This document shows positions 21,669 through 33,985 of a stretch of DNA of 64,000 bases, piece by piece. The translations under genes and the position numbers were made by a program. The stretch comes from Gnetum montanum (lineage: Eukaryota > Streptophyta > Gnetopsida > Gnetales > Gnetaceae). Position 1 is the first letter of the stretch, and the number at the start of each line of letters is the position of its first letter. Location of the stretch: the NCBI GenBank assembly GCA_015680685.1, contig MNCI01003602.1, forward strand, positions 208,128 through 272,127. Direction: 5' to 3'. The notes below the pieces were generated by a model that saw nothing but the letters and a program-made list of their open reading frames with translations, was not told where the DNA came from and searched no databases.

Positions 21669-22192
21669 CCAACACTGGTAATGTCCATGGGGGCATTGGA
21701 GAAGGTGACGATTTTTTGCATTGATGGTGTGTGTGATGAGTTAGAAGAGATAGTCATTACTAGTGTCGATTGTTTTCATGGTGCATGAAAGAAGGTGGTG
21801 ATTTCCTACACTGATGATGTCCACAGTGTGCCAAAGGAGGTGGTGATTTTTTATGTTAATGATGTCCATGGTACACTAGAGGAGGCAAGAATTTCCAATG
21901 CCAACAATATCTGCGATGCTCTAGAGAAGGCAATGGTTTCCAATAGTAGTGGTATCTATGGTGCACTGAAGGAGGTGATGATTTTTATCATCAATGGTGT
22001 CCATGGTGCACTAGAGGAGGCAATAATTATTTGTGCCAACGATGTCTATGGTGCACTAGATTAGGCAACAATTTCTGGCATCGACAGTGTTCCTAGTGCA
22101 TTGAAGGAAGCAATGATTCCTAGCACTAGTGGTGTCAATTGTGCACTAGTGGAGGTAATGATTCCCAATGTAGGTAATGTCCACAACACTAG
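21669..22192 (+). repeat. 60-bp tandem repeat with 20-codon periodicity
   Basis: About nine units of roughly 60 bp, each like GTGATTTCCTACACTGATGATGTCCAT-GGTGCACTAGAGGAG. Because the unit is a multiple of three, one plus-strand frame stays open for 89 codons (21795-22064) and repeats a motif such as DVHGALEEAIIICAN. Units vary at synonymous and non-synonymous positions alike. It may be a decayed minisatellite or a repeat-containing ORF; no start signal or known family. Confidence 0.8.
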
Positions 22193-22869
22193 GAATAATG
22201 GTAGTGTAGAAGGTAGCAATGGAGACGATGCTGCAGGACAAGGGGTGACACAATAGAGGTAGGAGGTGTGGGAATGGATGGAAATGTGCAGTGGAGAGTT
22301 TGGTAGGGTTGTTAGTAATAAGACATGTTGGTGACATAGGCAAGGATGTCATTGTTAGCTGGTCACTACGCGTGGCAAGTCCTACATTGCCACTAGACCA
22401 GTTGTGACATTATGCAGCTGGGCATTGTAGTTGCGAGGCTGGCCACAAGCCCTAACCATTGGGGTCAATGCCCTAGTTTTTTTTAATTTTAAGAAAAGAA
22501 TGTTTTTAATTAGGGGCTAGGTTTGAACCTATGACATCGTGCTTCTATTATCTTTTTTTAAAGTAAATTTAAATTTAAAAATTGAAAATTTTTATTTTTA
22601 TTTTTTTTATTTATTATACACAACACGAGAAACATCATATCCCTTAAATCATAAGCTGGATTTTGATGAAATTGGTACCCTTGGAATGGTCTCATGGAGT
22701 ACTACACATTCAACTAGAGATAACATTATTTTGCCTCACCTATTAATTAAAAAATCATGAAAAGTAAGCATTAAATTTAATTAATTACTAGTGAGCTTAA
22801 ATTGAAATTTCGTCTTTATACTTGAGAGAAGAAGTGTTTTCCTATCATAGTGCAGCATTAGCAAAGAGA
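22193..22869. other. Unassigned DNA
   Basis: No supported gene. A motif GGGGCTAGGTTTGAACCTATGAC at about 22514-22536 resembles a Pol III B box (GGTTCGAACC) but lacks a partner A box, so it is not called as a SINE or tRNA. The rest is AT-rich. Confidence 0.3.
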
Positions 22870-25030
22870 AATTCCAAAACCAAAAAGAGTTCTACCAACA
22901 ATAGCATGGCTTCTAAGCATCCTTCTCAAGCTTCTTCTCAAGCATAAGCTTCTTCAAGTAGCCCTGAATCAGTCTCTATTCTTTTGCATCAAAGTAATGC
23001 AATCATGGCATCTAATATTGTGTGTAACTTATTGGGAATGGAGGAATTTTGATATGTATCAACCTCTGCTAGTCTTTCCTATTTTTAAAGCATCATATTG
23101 CAAAAATCTAATAGTACAATGGCATATCATCTATGATAGAACTAAAAGTTCTTTTGCAAAATTGACCTTTACGCCATTACTGATAACTTCAGCTAATATA
23201 TGGTCAATTTTAGATTTTCACTTAGGGAAGAGCCCCTTAATCTCTTCTATTTTATATTCTAAGTTTCAAATGTTTTGTCAAGGGGAGTTATCTTATTATA
23301 TTCATGATTTTTCTATCCACCAAAGTTAGTTTACTTTTGATGATTTTATTAATGAAATTAATTTTAAATTATGTCAGTTTATTCATAGTAAAGTTTTATG
23401 GCATCCACACCACTCCTATGTTAGTTCCAATTCCATATATATTCTTCATAATGCCAAAATTGGTAGGGTTTATGAGTTATCATTATCTTGTTTTTCTACC
23501 TTCCATCTCACCATGAAACATGCTACTACCATAAAGAAAAATCCACAAAACCCTTACACCATATGTTGTGTACCAATGATCATGTCCTTAATTTTAAGCT
23601 AGTTGTTTCAATCCTAGTTTACGTCTCAAGTCTCATAAATAGACAATTATGAGGAGTAAGATCAAGGGTGAAAAGAAAGGTCAAAGGACTTTTAAATAGG
23701 CCTAAAATTCAAAAGAAACCAACAAGGTATTATATATATTTTTCTATATTTTATTATTCTTATTTGTTAATTGTATCCTTTTTATGTATTTATTGGTAGT
23801 GCAATTTGGGCTATAGAATGAACCAATATAAGGTGGTTGGACTTTTGAGAGAGTTTAGCCAACTCCAAGGGTAGAAATAGAGCTTACCAGTTCTAAGATT
23901 TATATATATATATATATATATAATGGCCTACTTATTGTTTTTACTTTGTATATTTTGTTTTCTAATAATTTTTTTCTTTTTATAAAAATAATAGACTATG
24001 CAAGGTTCTAGTAGCTTGGTGATTTTAAGTTCTAAACAAAAGGAGAGTGCCAAAAAATGAAAGGATAGTACTAGAAAAGATAAAGGAAAAGGAATAGAGG
24101 TAAATTTTATTATATTTAAAGTTTGAAAATTTTCCCTTTTCTTTGTTCTTTTTGTGTGTTGTTAACTTGTTTTGTGTTGTAGATCTCTCTAGTTTAGAGG
24201 TACTTCATTCAAGAGTTACATAGGGACACTATCACAAAGACTAAACCAAATCCAACTCCTTCATCATGATCTCCAAGTGTGTCATCACCTCATGTGACCT
24301 AGGTAAGAGGTCTTTTATCATAGGTTGCACTAGCGTCTCCAGTTCCTAGATCCATTTCTGTAACTCATTCTATCATCATTATAGGTTTCCATTTTTTACT
24401 ATAATAGATGATGGTTTTTGCTAAAGAATAACTTCTTCATTTTAAGAATATTGATCAATGAATTACAAATCATTAATCTTATTCCATTTGTAAAAAAGTG
24501 TAACACATGAGGGAGTCTAGATCTTGTGACTTCAAAGGAGATTATGAATTAGTGCAAGTTGTTGCTACCTCTTTTCTTCATCTAGTTAACAAGGATGCTC
24601 TAGAAGTTGTTAAAAATATGTAATAATTCTTAGGAGAAATAGAGAGTGCCACATGTCTGTCCCATTACTTATTAAACTAGGAACATATTCTCCAAGTTGA
24701 GATTGATCAACATCATGTAAGTTCCTTTTCTTTCTTTTCCTCTCTTATTTTTTTTTTGATATTTATACATAATGTTTAATGTTGTTTTATGTATGTAAAT
24801 GAAAGAAAAAGAATGGCAAGAGGACATGTCTCAATGTCTATTCGGGTTAAGTTGTTGGAAGCTGACCTTACAAGGAGGGATGAGGCATAGGCTACAAAAA
24901 AGACTACAACCAAATACATAAAACAACTATATGACAATTTGCTAGGTTTTAGGTAGTACTTGATAAGAAGGAAGCTACTGAAGAGGAGTGAGTAACCATG
25001 TAAAAGACCATTTTAGATCCCCTCAATGAT
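22870..25030 (+). pseudogene. Intron-bearing gene-like relic of unknown family
   Basis: A plus-strand reading frame opens with a Ser/Lys-rich part (about 22870-23000) and then, after a frame change, FDMYQPLLVFPIFK, KLTFTPLLITSANIWSILDF and FIHSKVLWHPHHSYVSSNS to about 23590. Exon-like blocks follow: 23998-24100 between TAATAG and AG|GTAAAT, with the next block starting after TGTGTTGTAG at 24182; and a block ending near ATCATG|TAAGTT at 24719. The last block (24805-25000) is charged and may be coiled coil. The layout (Ser-rich start, globular middle, charged end, AT-rich introns) resembles genes carried by plant transposons, but I do not recognise the family. Several stops make it inactive. 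Confidence 0.4.
23900..23922. repeat. (TA)n microsatellite
   Basis: Eleven TA dinucleotides in a row within an intron-like AT-rich stretch of the gene-like relic. Confidence 0.9.
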
Positions 25031-25223
25031 TTCAAATTGAACTGATCCCTATTCTACTTCCGTTGTTCTTCTATTCTACTTCCTCTACTTTGTTTCGATT
25101 CCTTTTCTTACTTTTGATGTATTCCACTTTAATGCATTGCTTCTTTATAATAATAATAATAAAAATTTAATAGTATTTTCTTTCACTTTGTCTCCTAAAT
25201 CATGGTTTTCTTTGATAGAAAAT

Positions 25224-25692
25224 ATGACATCCCATTCCCAAATGTCGTTAAAAGATAATCGTTCGTTACTTAATTCATCACACTCATGAATGTTCTAATG
25301 GAAACATATGGGAATACTTGGTAAATAATATTGATGCACTAAATTTAATAGGAAGGAAAGACTTTTATTATGGAAATTATACACTGTAACATCCCCTAGG
25401 TTATCTTCCCATGATACTAAAAGCCTCAAAGGAAATTTTGTGCTACCACCAAGGTTAGGCTATCTAGCTGAAAGGATGATCAATCCCATCTTGTCCTAAT
25501 TCACCTAGCTCTTGTCACTTGGAAATTCAAGCTTTGCAACTCCATGCCAGCACAACCTCTAAACCCAACATTAAATGGCATAGGTTAAATCCCTTCCCGA
25601 GTAGTACCATGAATAATCGTAACACCTCATAATGATGCACCCCTTCTTTTAAAGGTTAATTACATTGTTACAATATAATTCTATCCTTAACA
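25224..25692 (-). repeat. Second copy of the G LTR (5' LTR of G?)
   Basis: Direct repeat of 15670-16145. On the minus strand it ends GGGATGTCA, followed by TATTTTCTATCAAAG, in which TTCTATCAAAG is close to the iMet primer site TGGTATCAGAG. That fits a 5' LTR of a minus-strand element. The right flank (25693 on) does not resume H RT. Confidence 0.7.
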
Positions 25693-27949
25693 AGGAATGA
25701 GAAATTACAATACCTTAACAAATAAAGCATAGGAACAAGATATGGATAACTTGTTCATCTTTAACTATGTCAAAATAAAATATAACCCAATCAACAACAT
25801 GGTATTCCTTCTACTAACATTTACATCATAATAATATCAACTAATAGATCCACTGTAATAACAATAGCTACTAGTAGTCCCATCACATCAAAAGCATTTA
25901 GTATCAAAGTAACAAATCCAACATCAATAATCTAGAAAAAGTGTTAAGAAGTCCCCAACAAGTATTTCAAAGCTCACAGTCAATAGCCTAAAACCATCAT
26001 CAAGTACTTCAAAGCTAGCAACCAATGCTACCATGATCTTAGCTAATATACCAAAGCCCTTTGTCATAAAAAATACCACTTGCATGACACCAAGTTTGAC
26101 ACCAACTTAGAAACTCCTAACACTAAGAAAATCTTTGATAACTTCCACTATTACAAAAAAATGATTAAAGAGAAAGTTTAACTATGGTCCTAAAGTATAA
26201 TATGCTATGGCATTACTTTCTAACAAAGTAGCTTACTTTATATAAGTCCCTAAACTCCAGTCACTCCACCCTACATAGCTGTAAAGGGAACCACTATTGT
26301 GATTAAATGAAAAATAAATCTTAATTTGATACTTTAATGCTAGATGAAAAGTACCTATCGGATGAGACAATTGAATAAAATCTATAGACAATACTCTTTA
26401 TCTTCCATTCAAAAATTGTTATCTATTTCAAAAGAGACATTGCTTTAAAAATCATCATCTATGCTCTCTAGTAATTGTAGAACAAGCAAAATGATCCAAA
26501 AAAAGAATACAAAAAGATGTTGGTAAAGAAGCTATATATTCAATGGGTGCAAACTAATATGCAATAAAGAAAATTACAACTTAAAGATTTTGATAAAAAT
26601 CCAATGATCTATAGGATTCTCAAATCCACAAAAACCCTTAACTATGAGGGAAGTGCATATTACTTATGCAGTTGTACTTTAAAGGATCAAAATAACTATG
26701 TAGACAAAATGTTGAAGGTCACAAAGGTAATTTTTAAAATACCCTTATTAGCTTACCTATTTTCCTATTTTTCTAACATTTTCATTGTAGAAATATCATT
26801 TTGATTAGATCTCAGAGCAAGTTAGAAGCCAAGATGTCCTCTTATAATAGTAAAAGTTAAAAATGCTTTAAGAAAACTCTAGGGTTAAGGAACTAGGAAA
26901 AGAAATGCTAGGATTAAAGGACTATGAGAAACCATTACTTAACTAGATGGGTCATATTTATAGTTTCTACATATCTTAGAAGAAGCTTTTGAAGGCTTAA
27001 CCTAAAATATTTCAAAATATAAGAAGAATAATGATGAGTTCAAGGACTATGAAACAACATCGTCTATTAGCTAAAACCTAACTATGACTTTTTCAAGAAA
27101 TTCAAGAATGTATTATCTCCACCTAGCACTTGGAGTACTAAGATAGACCCTCTCAGGTGATGATGATAATTTGGAAAATACCACCTAAAGTTCCATTATA
27201 TCTATATGTTCAATGAGACATGTTTAGGATGTGGCATTAGGAAACCTAATCTTATGTAGATTCTATTCTTATCATATATCTTCAATTTCCTAGTTTAATG
27301 ATCCTTGTTGGACTTTTATCCTTCAATGGTTTGGAAGTTATGTGTCCTATGACTATTAACAATTAGTTATTTAGTTTACATATCATATTTTTATTTTAAG
27401 TTCATGTATCCTTTTTGTTTATGTAGTGGTCAAGAAACCCATTCACAATGATACTTCTATAAAGTGAATATTGAATCATGATTAAATATTTTGTGGTACC
27501 TACTCAATGAATATATTTGATAATTATTGAAATTTTTATGTGTCACCTCTTTAATGTAAATTTGAAAATAAAATAAAAACATTTTTTTTTCAACTCAAGA
27601 ACTTGAATGTCTAACATTATTCTAGTGCCCCAAGCTAGCTCATGTATCTTAGCTAGTCTTAGATGCCTTAAAATTTTAAAAATTCTAGTAAGTTTTTTTC
27701 TTTAATAGTTTGATACTTCTAATACAGAAAACATATTAAACAAAATTTCATAAATTCAAAATAAATGATAATTACATGCCATCAAAAATGTTTAATAGAC
27801 ATCATATTTTAATCATGCATTCATGAATCAAAAAATTGAAACAATTCAAATAGTCAATTTTAAACATGGACAAAAATAACTAAAATTTGAATCATATACT
27901 TCTAGTTAGACATTACATCAATTCAAAAACAAGATAGCATTCTATTTAA
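25693..27949. other. AT-rich DNA with no supported gene
   Basis: No motif, RNA gene or clear repeat found on either strand. Short A/T runs and weak internal similarity (TTCAAAGCTAGCAACC-type phrases around 25970-26040) only. The single 66-codon frame at 26604 has no recognisable feature. Confidence 0.4.
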
Positions 27950-29640
27950 TTTATCATTTTTGATGCTTAAAACCATTATCGCTCAATGAGTTTTTTTACC
28001 AAAAATGATGCTTAGGTATACTATAGTATTTGCCATTATAGTTTTACTATAGCTTTTCACGATCATCTCAATGTGCTTCTAGAAAGACTTACTTATAGTG
28101 TTCTTATCATTTAATAAACTCTAGAATATCATATTAAGTATCCTCATGACCTTCAATATCTCATCTCTAGAAAATCTTTCTTTTATCTCTAATAATAGAA
28201 AACTAGCAACTTGTTCAAGCTTCTTCTTCACATGTGCAATTTCTTGTCAATGATTGAATTTTTCAATGTAGTCATCCATTATAACCTTATCAAAAAGAGA
28301 TACTAATGTCATTTACACATCCAATATTCTATGTCCCTAACCATCTTTGATTAATAGATACTTTGGATGTTCAAGATCACTATACATAAGGTAGCCATCA
28401 AACATGTTTGATGTATAATATTTTCCCCCTCAAATCTATATATATAGTCAATTTTAAAACATACCTATCTCTATAAATTGGTAAATTCAATTATGTGTAT
28501 ATCTTACTCCTATCAATCTTGATTAATTTATTCATCTAAGTTAGCATTAACAAAATTTTAGCAAATCTTAATAGGGTGTTAATATCCTATAATCATGTTA
28601 GAAAGTCTTTTATCTTGTCTAGATTTCAAAAATTTTTATTCAATATTCCTTAAACACCTATTTAGTTCAAACATCCTTCAACATGAAAATACATCTCATC
28701 TCCACATCCTTCAACATCGTTTTCTTCTCACTTTCACTATTAGAGAAGTCCTTGCAAAAGTTCATAAATTCCATAAATTCTTTTGGGTAATGGATAAAAA
28801 AATTGTGTTTCCTTAATAAGTCATCAAAAATGGTTAGTTATTAAATTTTTTAACAATATTACATGCCATGTTTATTTAATGTATGACATAATGCATAGGG
28901 ATCATAAATGGTATGTATTTAGTTTGTAATTTAATAAAAAGAATATTACAATTCCCCTACATCATTACTACATCATCCATGGTAACATAAATGAGTTTCT
29001 TGGCTATATTCGCATTAGTTAATCTTGCATATTTTAAAGTTTTTATAACAAAATTGCATAAGTTTTCTAATGCACTAGTCTGTGTCATTTTGTGTACACT
29101 AAGTAAACATGGAACCTACTTAAAATCTTCAACAACATACATATACATAAAAACCTAGATTATGTCATCTACTCTAATAACTTCATTTGAAAATATTTTT
29201 TAAAAGTTATACTTTTGTAACTTTCAAATCATTTTTTTTCATTTGACATCACTAAGGAAAACTAAAATTTCCTAGTCATTTTCCTCAAATGATTGATTTG
29301 TAGAGATATTGTGAGCAATTACAAACTCACAGAGTTTTTGGTAATTGATAATACTAAACATTATTCACATACTTTTCATCATTATAGAAACTATGGTGAG
29401 CCATAGTTTTATTTTTCATATAATTCTTTATCATGTATTTTAATCACTTTGGCAAGTATTTCATCGGTTTCATCTAATCTCTATTTCTAGTCAAGATAAT
29501 AATTATATTTTCTCCTAAACTGGATATGTGCACATTGACTTCCATTTTTCACACCACCACTTTCATTAACATACAATCATCTTGTTTAATGATTTTTTGT
29601 ATCTTGTAATAATATTTTTTGATGGTATCTTTCTTAGCTT
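27950..29640 (-). pseudogene. hAT-family transposase relic
   Basis: Read from right to left, the minus strand holds, across many stops and frame changes, the pattern of plant zinc-finger hAT transposases. Around 28990-28860 it reads ANIAKKLIYVTMDDVVMM, FIKLQTKYIPFM and MHYVIH, matching the family's catalytic 'xxxxDGxxxxxG' loop and 'CMAHRTNL' segment. Near 28260-28110 it reads IAHVKKKLEQVASFLLLEIK and RFSRDEILKVMRIL, matching the pre-dimerisation 'ELKxRFPxxxxxxAxGI' block. Upstream text to 29640 may be the N-terminus with a BED-like region. hAT transposases cut and paste DNA; no terminal repeats or 8-bp duplication were found. Confidence 0.5.
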
Positions 29641-30768
29641 GCATTCAATGTTCTTTCTTTATTTTTCAATTGCATATTTTATATCTACGTTCAATTATAT
29701 GTTCCATTTTCTTCTTTAGTTATATAAGTGTAATGAACAAATATTTGCTTGCTCATTTGGATTTTTAACTACAACCACTTACCAAATTCCATTCTTCAAA
29801 TCATTTCTTTCATTTTCTTGATCTCTAGATTTCTTTCTAACTTTCTCTCTATTGTAAATTCTTTGGATGACTTGGTATTTAAACTAGCCATGATATTAGT
29901 TTCCTTCCTATTTATCTCTTCACCAATAGATGTAAATTATGGTATCTCTGCAACATCACTTTCATTACTTTCCCTCTAACTCAGTATTTTTGGCATTCTT
30001 CTCATAAGGTTCCATAGTGGAAGTCCCCATTTTGTTACTCTTGTGATTTTTATTCTCACTCTGAAGTCATCCTATTCTAGTTAGTAATCAAAATCGTTAA
30101 AAGAAATTAATGAACATATCATTTGGTATCTAATAAATTTAGTTTGAATTTAAGAAACAAGATTATACTTGAAGAATGTGGGAATTTAGAAGCTTAAATT
30201 TTTTTAAATAATCATAATGTTTTATTCTTTCCATTACAATCTTCAAGTTTTACTCATTTGATCCATCCCATGACTAAAGAGAAGAGTTGAACATCTAAGA
30301 AGTGAGAAGCTTTGGATCATCTAAGATGCAATTAGATATATAAAACATTCTACAACACCTAAAATTTTTCTAAGGTTCATGATGAATGTAAGGTAGGTAA
30401 ATATTTTGCAACACTTGAATCTAGATGTAACACATATGAAAATTTTCGAGTGCATGATTTTCATTTGTAAAAATTTTGATAATTTATCAATAATTGAGAA
30501 GCTCCTATACATCTTATTCAATGACTCTCAAAGAATGTCTTAGAAAATTCAACTTGGTCTCAATAAATTTTTTGGGGTTAATTTCAAAATAATCATGAAT
30601 GAGCAAATTTCACCCACAATAGAATATAGAATATTCAAAAACCTTAATATTTAGACTTAGCGACTTGTAATCAAATCCAAGTCATGTTTTCAAAACATGG
30701 ATGAAATTCCCTATAAGGAATACATAAAGCATTCAAGTTTGGATCTTGAGTTAAACTCTAGATAACCC
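29641..30768. other. AT-rich flank of element C
   Basis: No supported gene. The part to about 30060 may continue the N-terminus of the hAT relic on the minus strand (NLMRRMPK-type text near 30000). The rest up to the C LTR is featureless to my eye. Confidence 0.3.
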
Positions 30769-31924
30769 TGTTGACCTTTTGGTATGTCAAAATCTTGAGA
30801 AAAATAGACAAAAAAAATGTTTGTGTGGTTGTTGTGTATAGGACAAGAATAGTGGAGGTCACAAGAACCTGCCAAACATAAATGAAGACTCAAGGAACAA
30901 GAGATACAATGAGATGTCAAAACAAAGTCTACAAGGACTTAAGAGGGAGCAAGAAAAAAGATGAAGACTATAACAAAATAAATACATTTCCAAGATCAAT
31001 GATGAGAAAAATTAATGAAAGGAAGCCTTAGGAAGCAAAGCCAAAAAACTAAGAAGATGTCTCTAGGAAGTACAAGATGTCTTGGCTAAGACAAAAATAA
31101 AGTAGAGAAGATGTGTTGCAAAAATAGTAGATGTCTACTATCTAGAGAAAATGTCTACATCTAGACATCTCCTAGTAGATGTCTCCATTATGAGAAAGAT
31201 GTCTACCTAAAATGCAAGTCTAATGTAGAGAGACATCCCAATCTTGAAGAAGATGTCTCCAGTAATCATTAGATAGCCATTGCATGAATTTCAAGGTGAT
31301 TTCAAAAACATTAAGGCTATAAGAAGACTTCATTCTCTTGGGAAATGTCCAAGTGTTGTATGCAATCAAGTGTCAACTTCAAGCAACCATTGAGAATATT
31401 ATACTATTGTATTTTTATGCCTCATTGTACTATCCTTTGTACTAGTGTAAGAGATCTATTGTGTTGTACCTTAAAGTGCAATGACCAAAAAATTAGTTAC
31501 ATCATTTCCTTGTAATACTTGTTTCTCTTTTGTTACCTTGTGAGGTTGATGTACTTCTTATGAGAAGGAATCATCCTTAATCTTGTTGGAATCTTACAAA
31601 ATTGAGTGTTGGTGTAGTGCCAGAATACTCTAGAGTGGAGCTCAAGTTGTAAACATTGTGGAATCCTAGAAACCACATTCTAAGCTTTTTGAGACCTTGC
31701 AAGGTTGAATGGATTCATGTCATTGAATCACTAGCTATATAGGATGTGGTATCCTTCAAACCACATTCTGAGAGGACCAAAGCTAGAGGTATGTAAGAGG
31801 TCTACCATTTTATTGTAGACTACCTAAGTTGAGGAACCACATTAAAATTGGTTGTGTTCTTTGTGGCTAAAATTTTTAATTTGAGAAACTTATTCATCAC
31901 CCCTTCTAAGTTCAATGATCCTTA
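30769..31924 (+). repeat. Element C 5' LTR
   Basis: Starts TGTTGACC and ends CCTTA, where sister elements have CA (TG...CA rule, last C mutated). It has a dense run of AGATGTCT-type motifs at 31045-31255, then CTATAAGAAG (about 31317) as the likely TATA box, conserved in the C, D and E LTRs. Matches 36461-37634 throughout with many point differences, so the insertion is old. Confidence 0.9.
31045..31255 (+). promoter_or_regulatory. AGATGTCT motif array in C U3
   Basis: About a dozen copies of AGATGTCT or its reverse AGACATCT within 210 bp, some in head-to-head pairs (AGATGTCTACTATCTAG, CTAGACATCTCCTAGTAGATGTCT). It ends some 60 bp before the TATA-like CTATAAG. The regular recurrence just upstream of the core promoter suggests a bank of binding sites; this is inference. 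Confidence 0.6.
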
Positions 31925-31926
31925 AG

Positions 31927-31939
31927 TGGTATCAAAGCC
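31927..31939 (+). promoter_or_regulatory. tRNA-iMet primer-binding site of C
   Basis: TGGTATCAAAGCC, complementary to the 3' end of plant initiator tRNA-Met (usual TGGTATCAGAGC), two bases after the LTR end. Primes minus-strand DNA synthesis. It is identical to the site in element E (62241-62253). Confidence 0.9.
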
Positions 31940-31983
31940 TGGTACTCTTGCTATCGGTTCTACATCATCTTCAAGAGTGAACA

Positions 31984-33260
31984 ATGGATGGAACCTCATC
32001 CATAAAGCCACCCATCTTCAATGGATTTGACTTCACCTATTGGAAAGCGAGGATGTAGGGCTTCTTCAAATCTATGGAATTTGAATTCATGGAGTTTATT
32101 CTTGAAGGCTACATGCTACCTATCAATAGCACAATAGGAGCCATCAAGCCTCACAACAAATGGAATCAAGAAGAAAAAGATAAGTTCATGTTTGACTCTA
32201 AAGCAAAAAATTGTTTATATTGTTCCTTGAATAAATCAAATTTTAATAGAGTAGTAGGATGTAAAATAGCCAAAGAAATTTGGCAAACATTAGAGGGTAA
32301 TTATGAAGGAATGTCTATAGTTAAGTAATCTAAATTGTTAGTTTTGCAAAGTATGATAAGCTAGAGATGAGAGAAGAAGAGAAAATAGAAGAATATTTTT
32401 CTAGAGAAAATGATCTTGTTGTGGCTATTAGAGGTATAGGTAAAGATTTTTTGAAAAGCAACATTATTATAAAAATGATTAGGATGGTATAACCAAAATT
32501 TAGGCCAAAGGTAACTACCATGGAATAAATTAGAGATTTTTCAACTCTAAAATTTGAAGAACTTCAAAGTGCTCTCATTACTTATGAAATGAATCTCACA
32601 AGTGAAGGAGCCATTCAGGAGAAGAAGGCCATTACCCTTAAATTAGCCACCAAGAAAAAGAAGCCTAGTGAGATAAATGTGGATAGTAAATAGGAGATAG
32701 CCATTCTCTCAATAAAACTATAAAGAATAATAACACAGAGGGATAAGAACTTTAATCAATAGAGATTCAATCCATTTAAAGGTAAGGAAAGAGGCAAGGA
32801 AAGAAGTAAAAGTTTTTTTCATTTTTTATTTTTCCTACATAGAATGTTGGCTATGTGGTGGAAGAGGCCATCTAGCCTCTAATTGTCCTAGTAATGGTAT
32901 GGTTCATCAAAAGGACATACCAAATGAAGAGATGAAAAAGGCCAACTTCTACACATGTTGGGATGATGGGGATCAAAGTGAAGAAGAAGTAGAGGATGAC
33001 GTAAAAGATTCACATGTCATCTATATGGCTTTCATAGATGATGACATTCACTCCTTAGATGATGAACTAAATGAGGAAGAAAGGTATGATTTATTATGTA
33101 CTGAATTATTATCTTTTCAAAATCTCTACAATAAGTTAAATAAGCAAGTTAAGATAAAGGATCATGAGATTTATCAATTGAATTCAACAATTTCCAATCT
33201 TACCAAAGCACTCTTAGACATAAGGGCTAAGAATGAAAAACTAACCTTCTCTCATGAGTA
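31984..33260 (+). pseudogene. Element C gag (copia type) with CCHC knuckle
   Basis: ATG at 31984. The frame reads MDGTSSIKPPIFNGFDFTYW-KARM, then a TAG stop, and continues GFFKSMEFEFMEFILEGY and VVGCKIAKEIWQTLEGNYEG, the order of the DUF4219/UBN2 capsid of plant Ty1/copia gag. A frameshift near 32345 follows. An intact CX2CX4HX4C knuckle lies at 32845-32886 (CWLCGGRGHLASNC). The open part 32899-33261 is acidic (DDGDQSEEEVEDD) and ends in a helical LCTELLSFQNLYNKLNKQVK stretch, probably coiled coil. Gag packages RNA; this copy cannot make full-length protein. Confidence 0.85.
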
Positions 33261-33299
33261 GGCTAAAGTGGAAATTGTACATGTCAAACTTGTATGGAA

Positions 33300-33985
33300 A
33301 GCCTTGTAAAGAAAAAATAATCCCTTCAGATGATACTAGGGCAAGGGAGAAGTTCACATTATAAGAGTGGGATTGAATGTTATACACAAGATGAATCATA
33401 TGCACCAACCCCATCTTAGCCAACCACTATACCAAAGGAAAAAATTACTACATCCCAATTAGAAGAAGCTCCTATTCTTCAAAAGGATCCTCAAAGGATT
33501 GATTATTCGAATTACTCTTACTAAAATAGGAAGGTTAGATGCTATTACTATCATAAATTTGGGCATAAGCAATGGAAATGCAATTTAAATTCTTATCATA
33601 TGAATAGCTTGACATGCCATAGAACTCCTTCGTCTTATCAAAATGCATTGAGAAAGGAATTTATGCATGACCTTAGGAAAGAGTGGGAAACTATTTAGAA
33701 GAAAAAAGGGGCCAAGAAATAATGGAGACCCAAAAGAAAGAAATATGAGAAGGAGCAGACTATCATGAAAAAATTTGTGAGAGGAAGTTAAGCCTTGAAG
33801 ATTAAGAAAGTATGCACAAGATGAGAAACCTCAAAAGAGGAATCTCATTCCTTAGCTTTATAAGCACCTTCTCTCTCCTCAATAAGAAAGGTAGGTAGAG
33901 GTAAGTCTTTAAATTTATGATAAGTACCTATAAGACTATAGAACATGGTAGCCTATCCAAAACCACATCTTGTTGAGTTTTATCC
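33300..33985 (+). pseudogene. C gag extension with second, damaged zinc knuckle
   Basis: At 33540-33581 the plus strand encodes CYYYHKFGHKQWKC, a CCHC knuckle with the second Cys changed to Tyr. It is preceded by an Asn/Ser-rich stretch and followed by a Lys/Arg-rich part (about 33640-33800). Two knuckles so far apart are unusual for copia gag; related text in element E (minus 54071-53865) has CKNYGSKQTLNYSHDDQNK instead. Confidence 0.6.

Larger units (their letters stand above)
15670..25692 (-). mobile_element. Element G: chromovirus-like Ty3/gypsy, inserted in H
   Basis: Two direct copies of a 470-476 bp LTR (15670-16145 and 25224-25692) bracket a minus-strand gypsy body. Reading 5' to 3': LTR at right, degraded primer site, about 4.4 kb of extra DNA (20800-25220), gag, protease, RT, RNase H, integrase with C-terminal tail, LTR at left. 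The extra DNA (5S-like box, 60-bp repeats, spliced-like relic) is too long for a normal leader, so either foreign DNA inserted there or the right LTR belongs to another copy. No matching 5-bp target duplication is visible (GATTG left, AGGAA right). Confidence 0.65.

Noticed and set aside
22514-22536. tRNA or SINE from the GGTTTGAACC motif
   Set aside because: No A box at the right distance, no cloverleaf, no tail.
31045-31255. AGATGTCT array as a CRISPR-like repeat
   Set aside because: Repeats are 8 bp, irregularly spaced and in both orientations, within a plant LTR.
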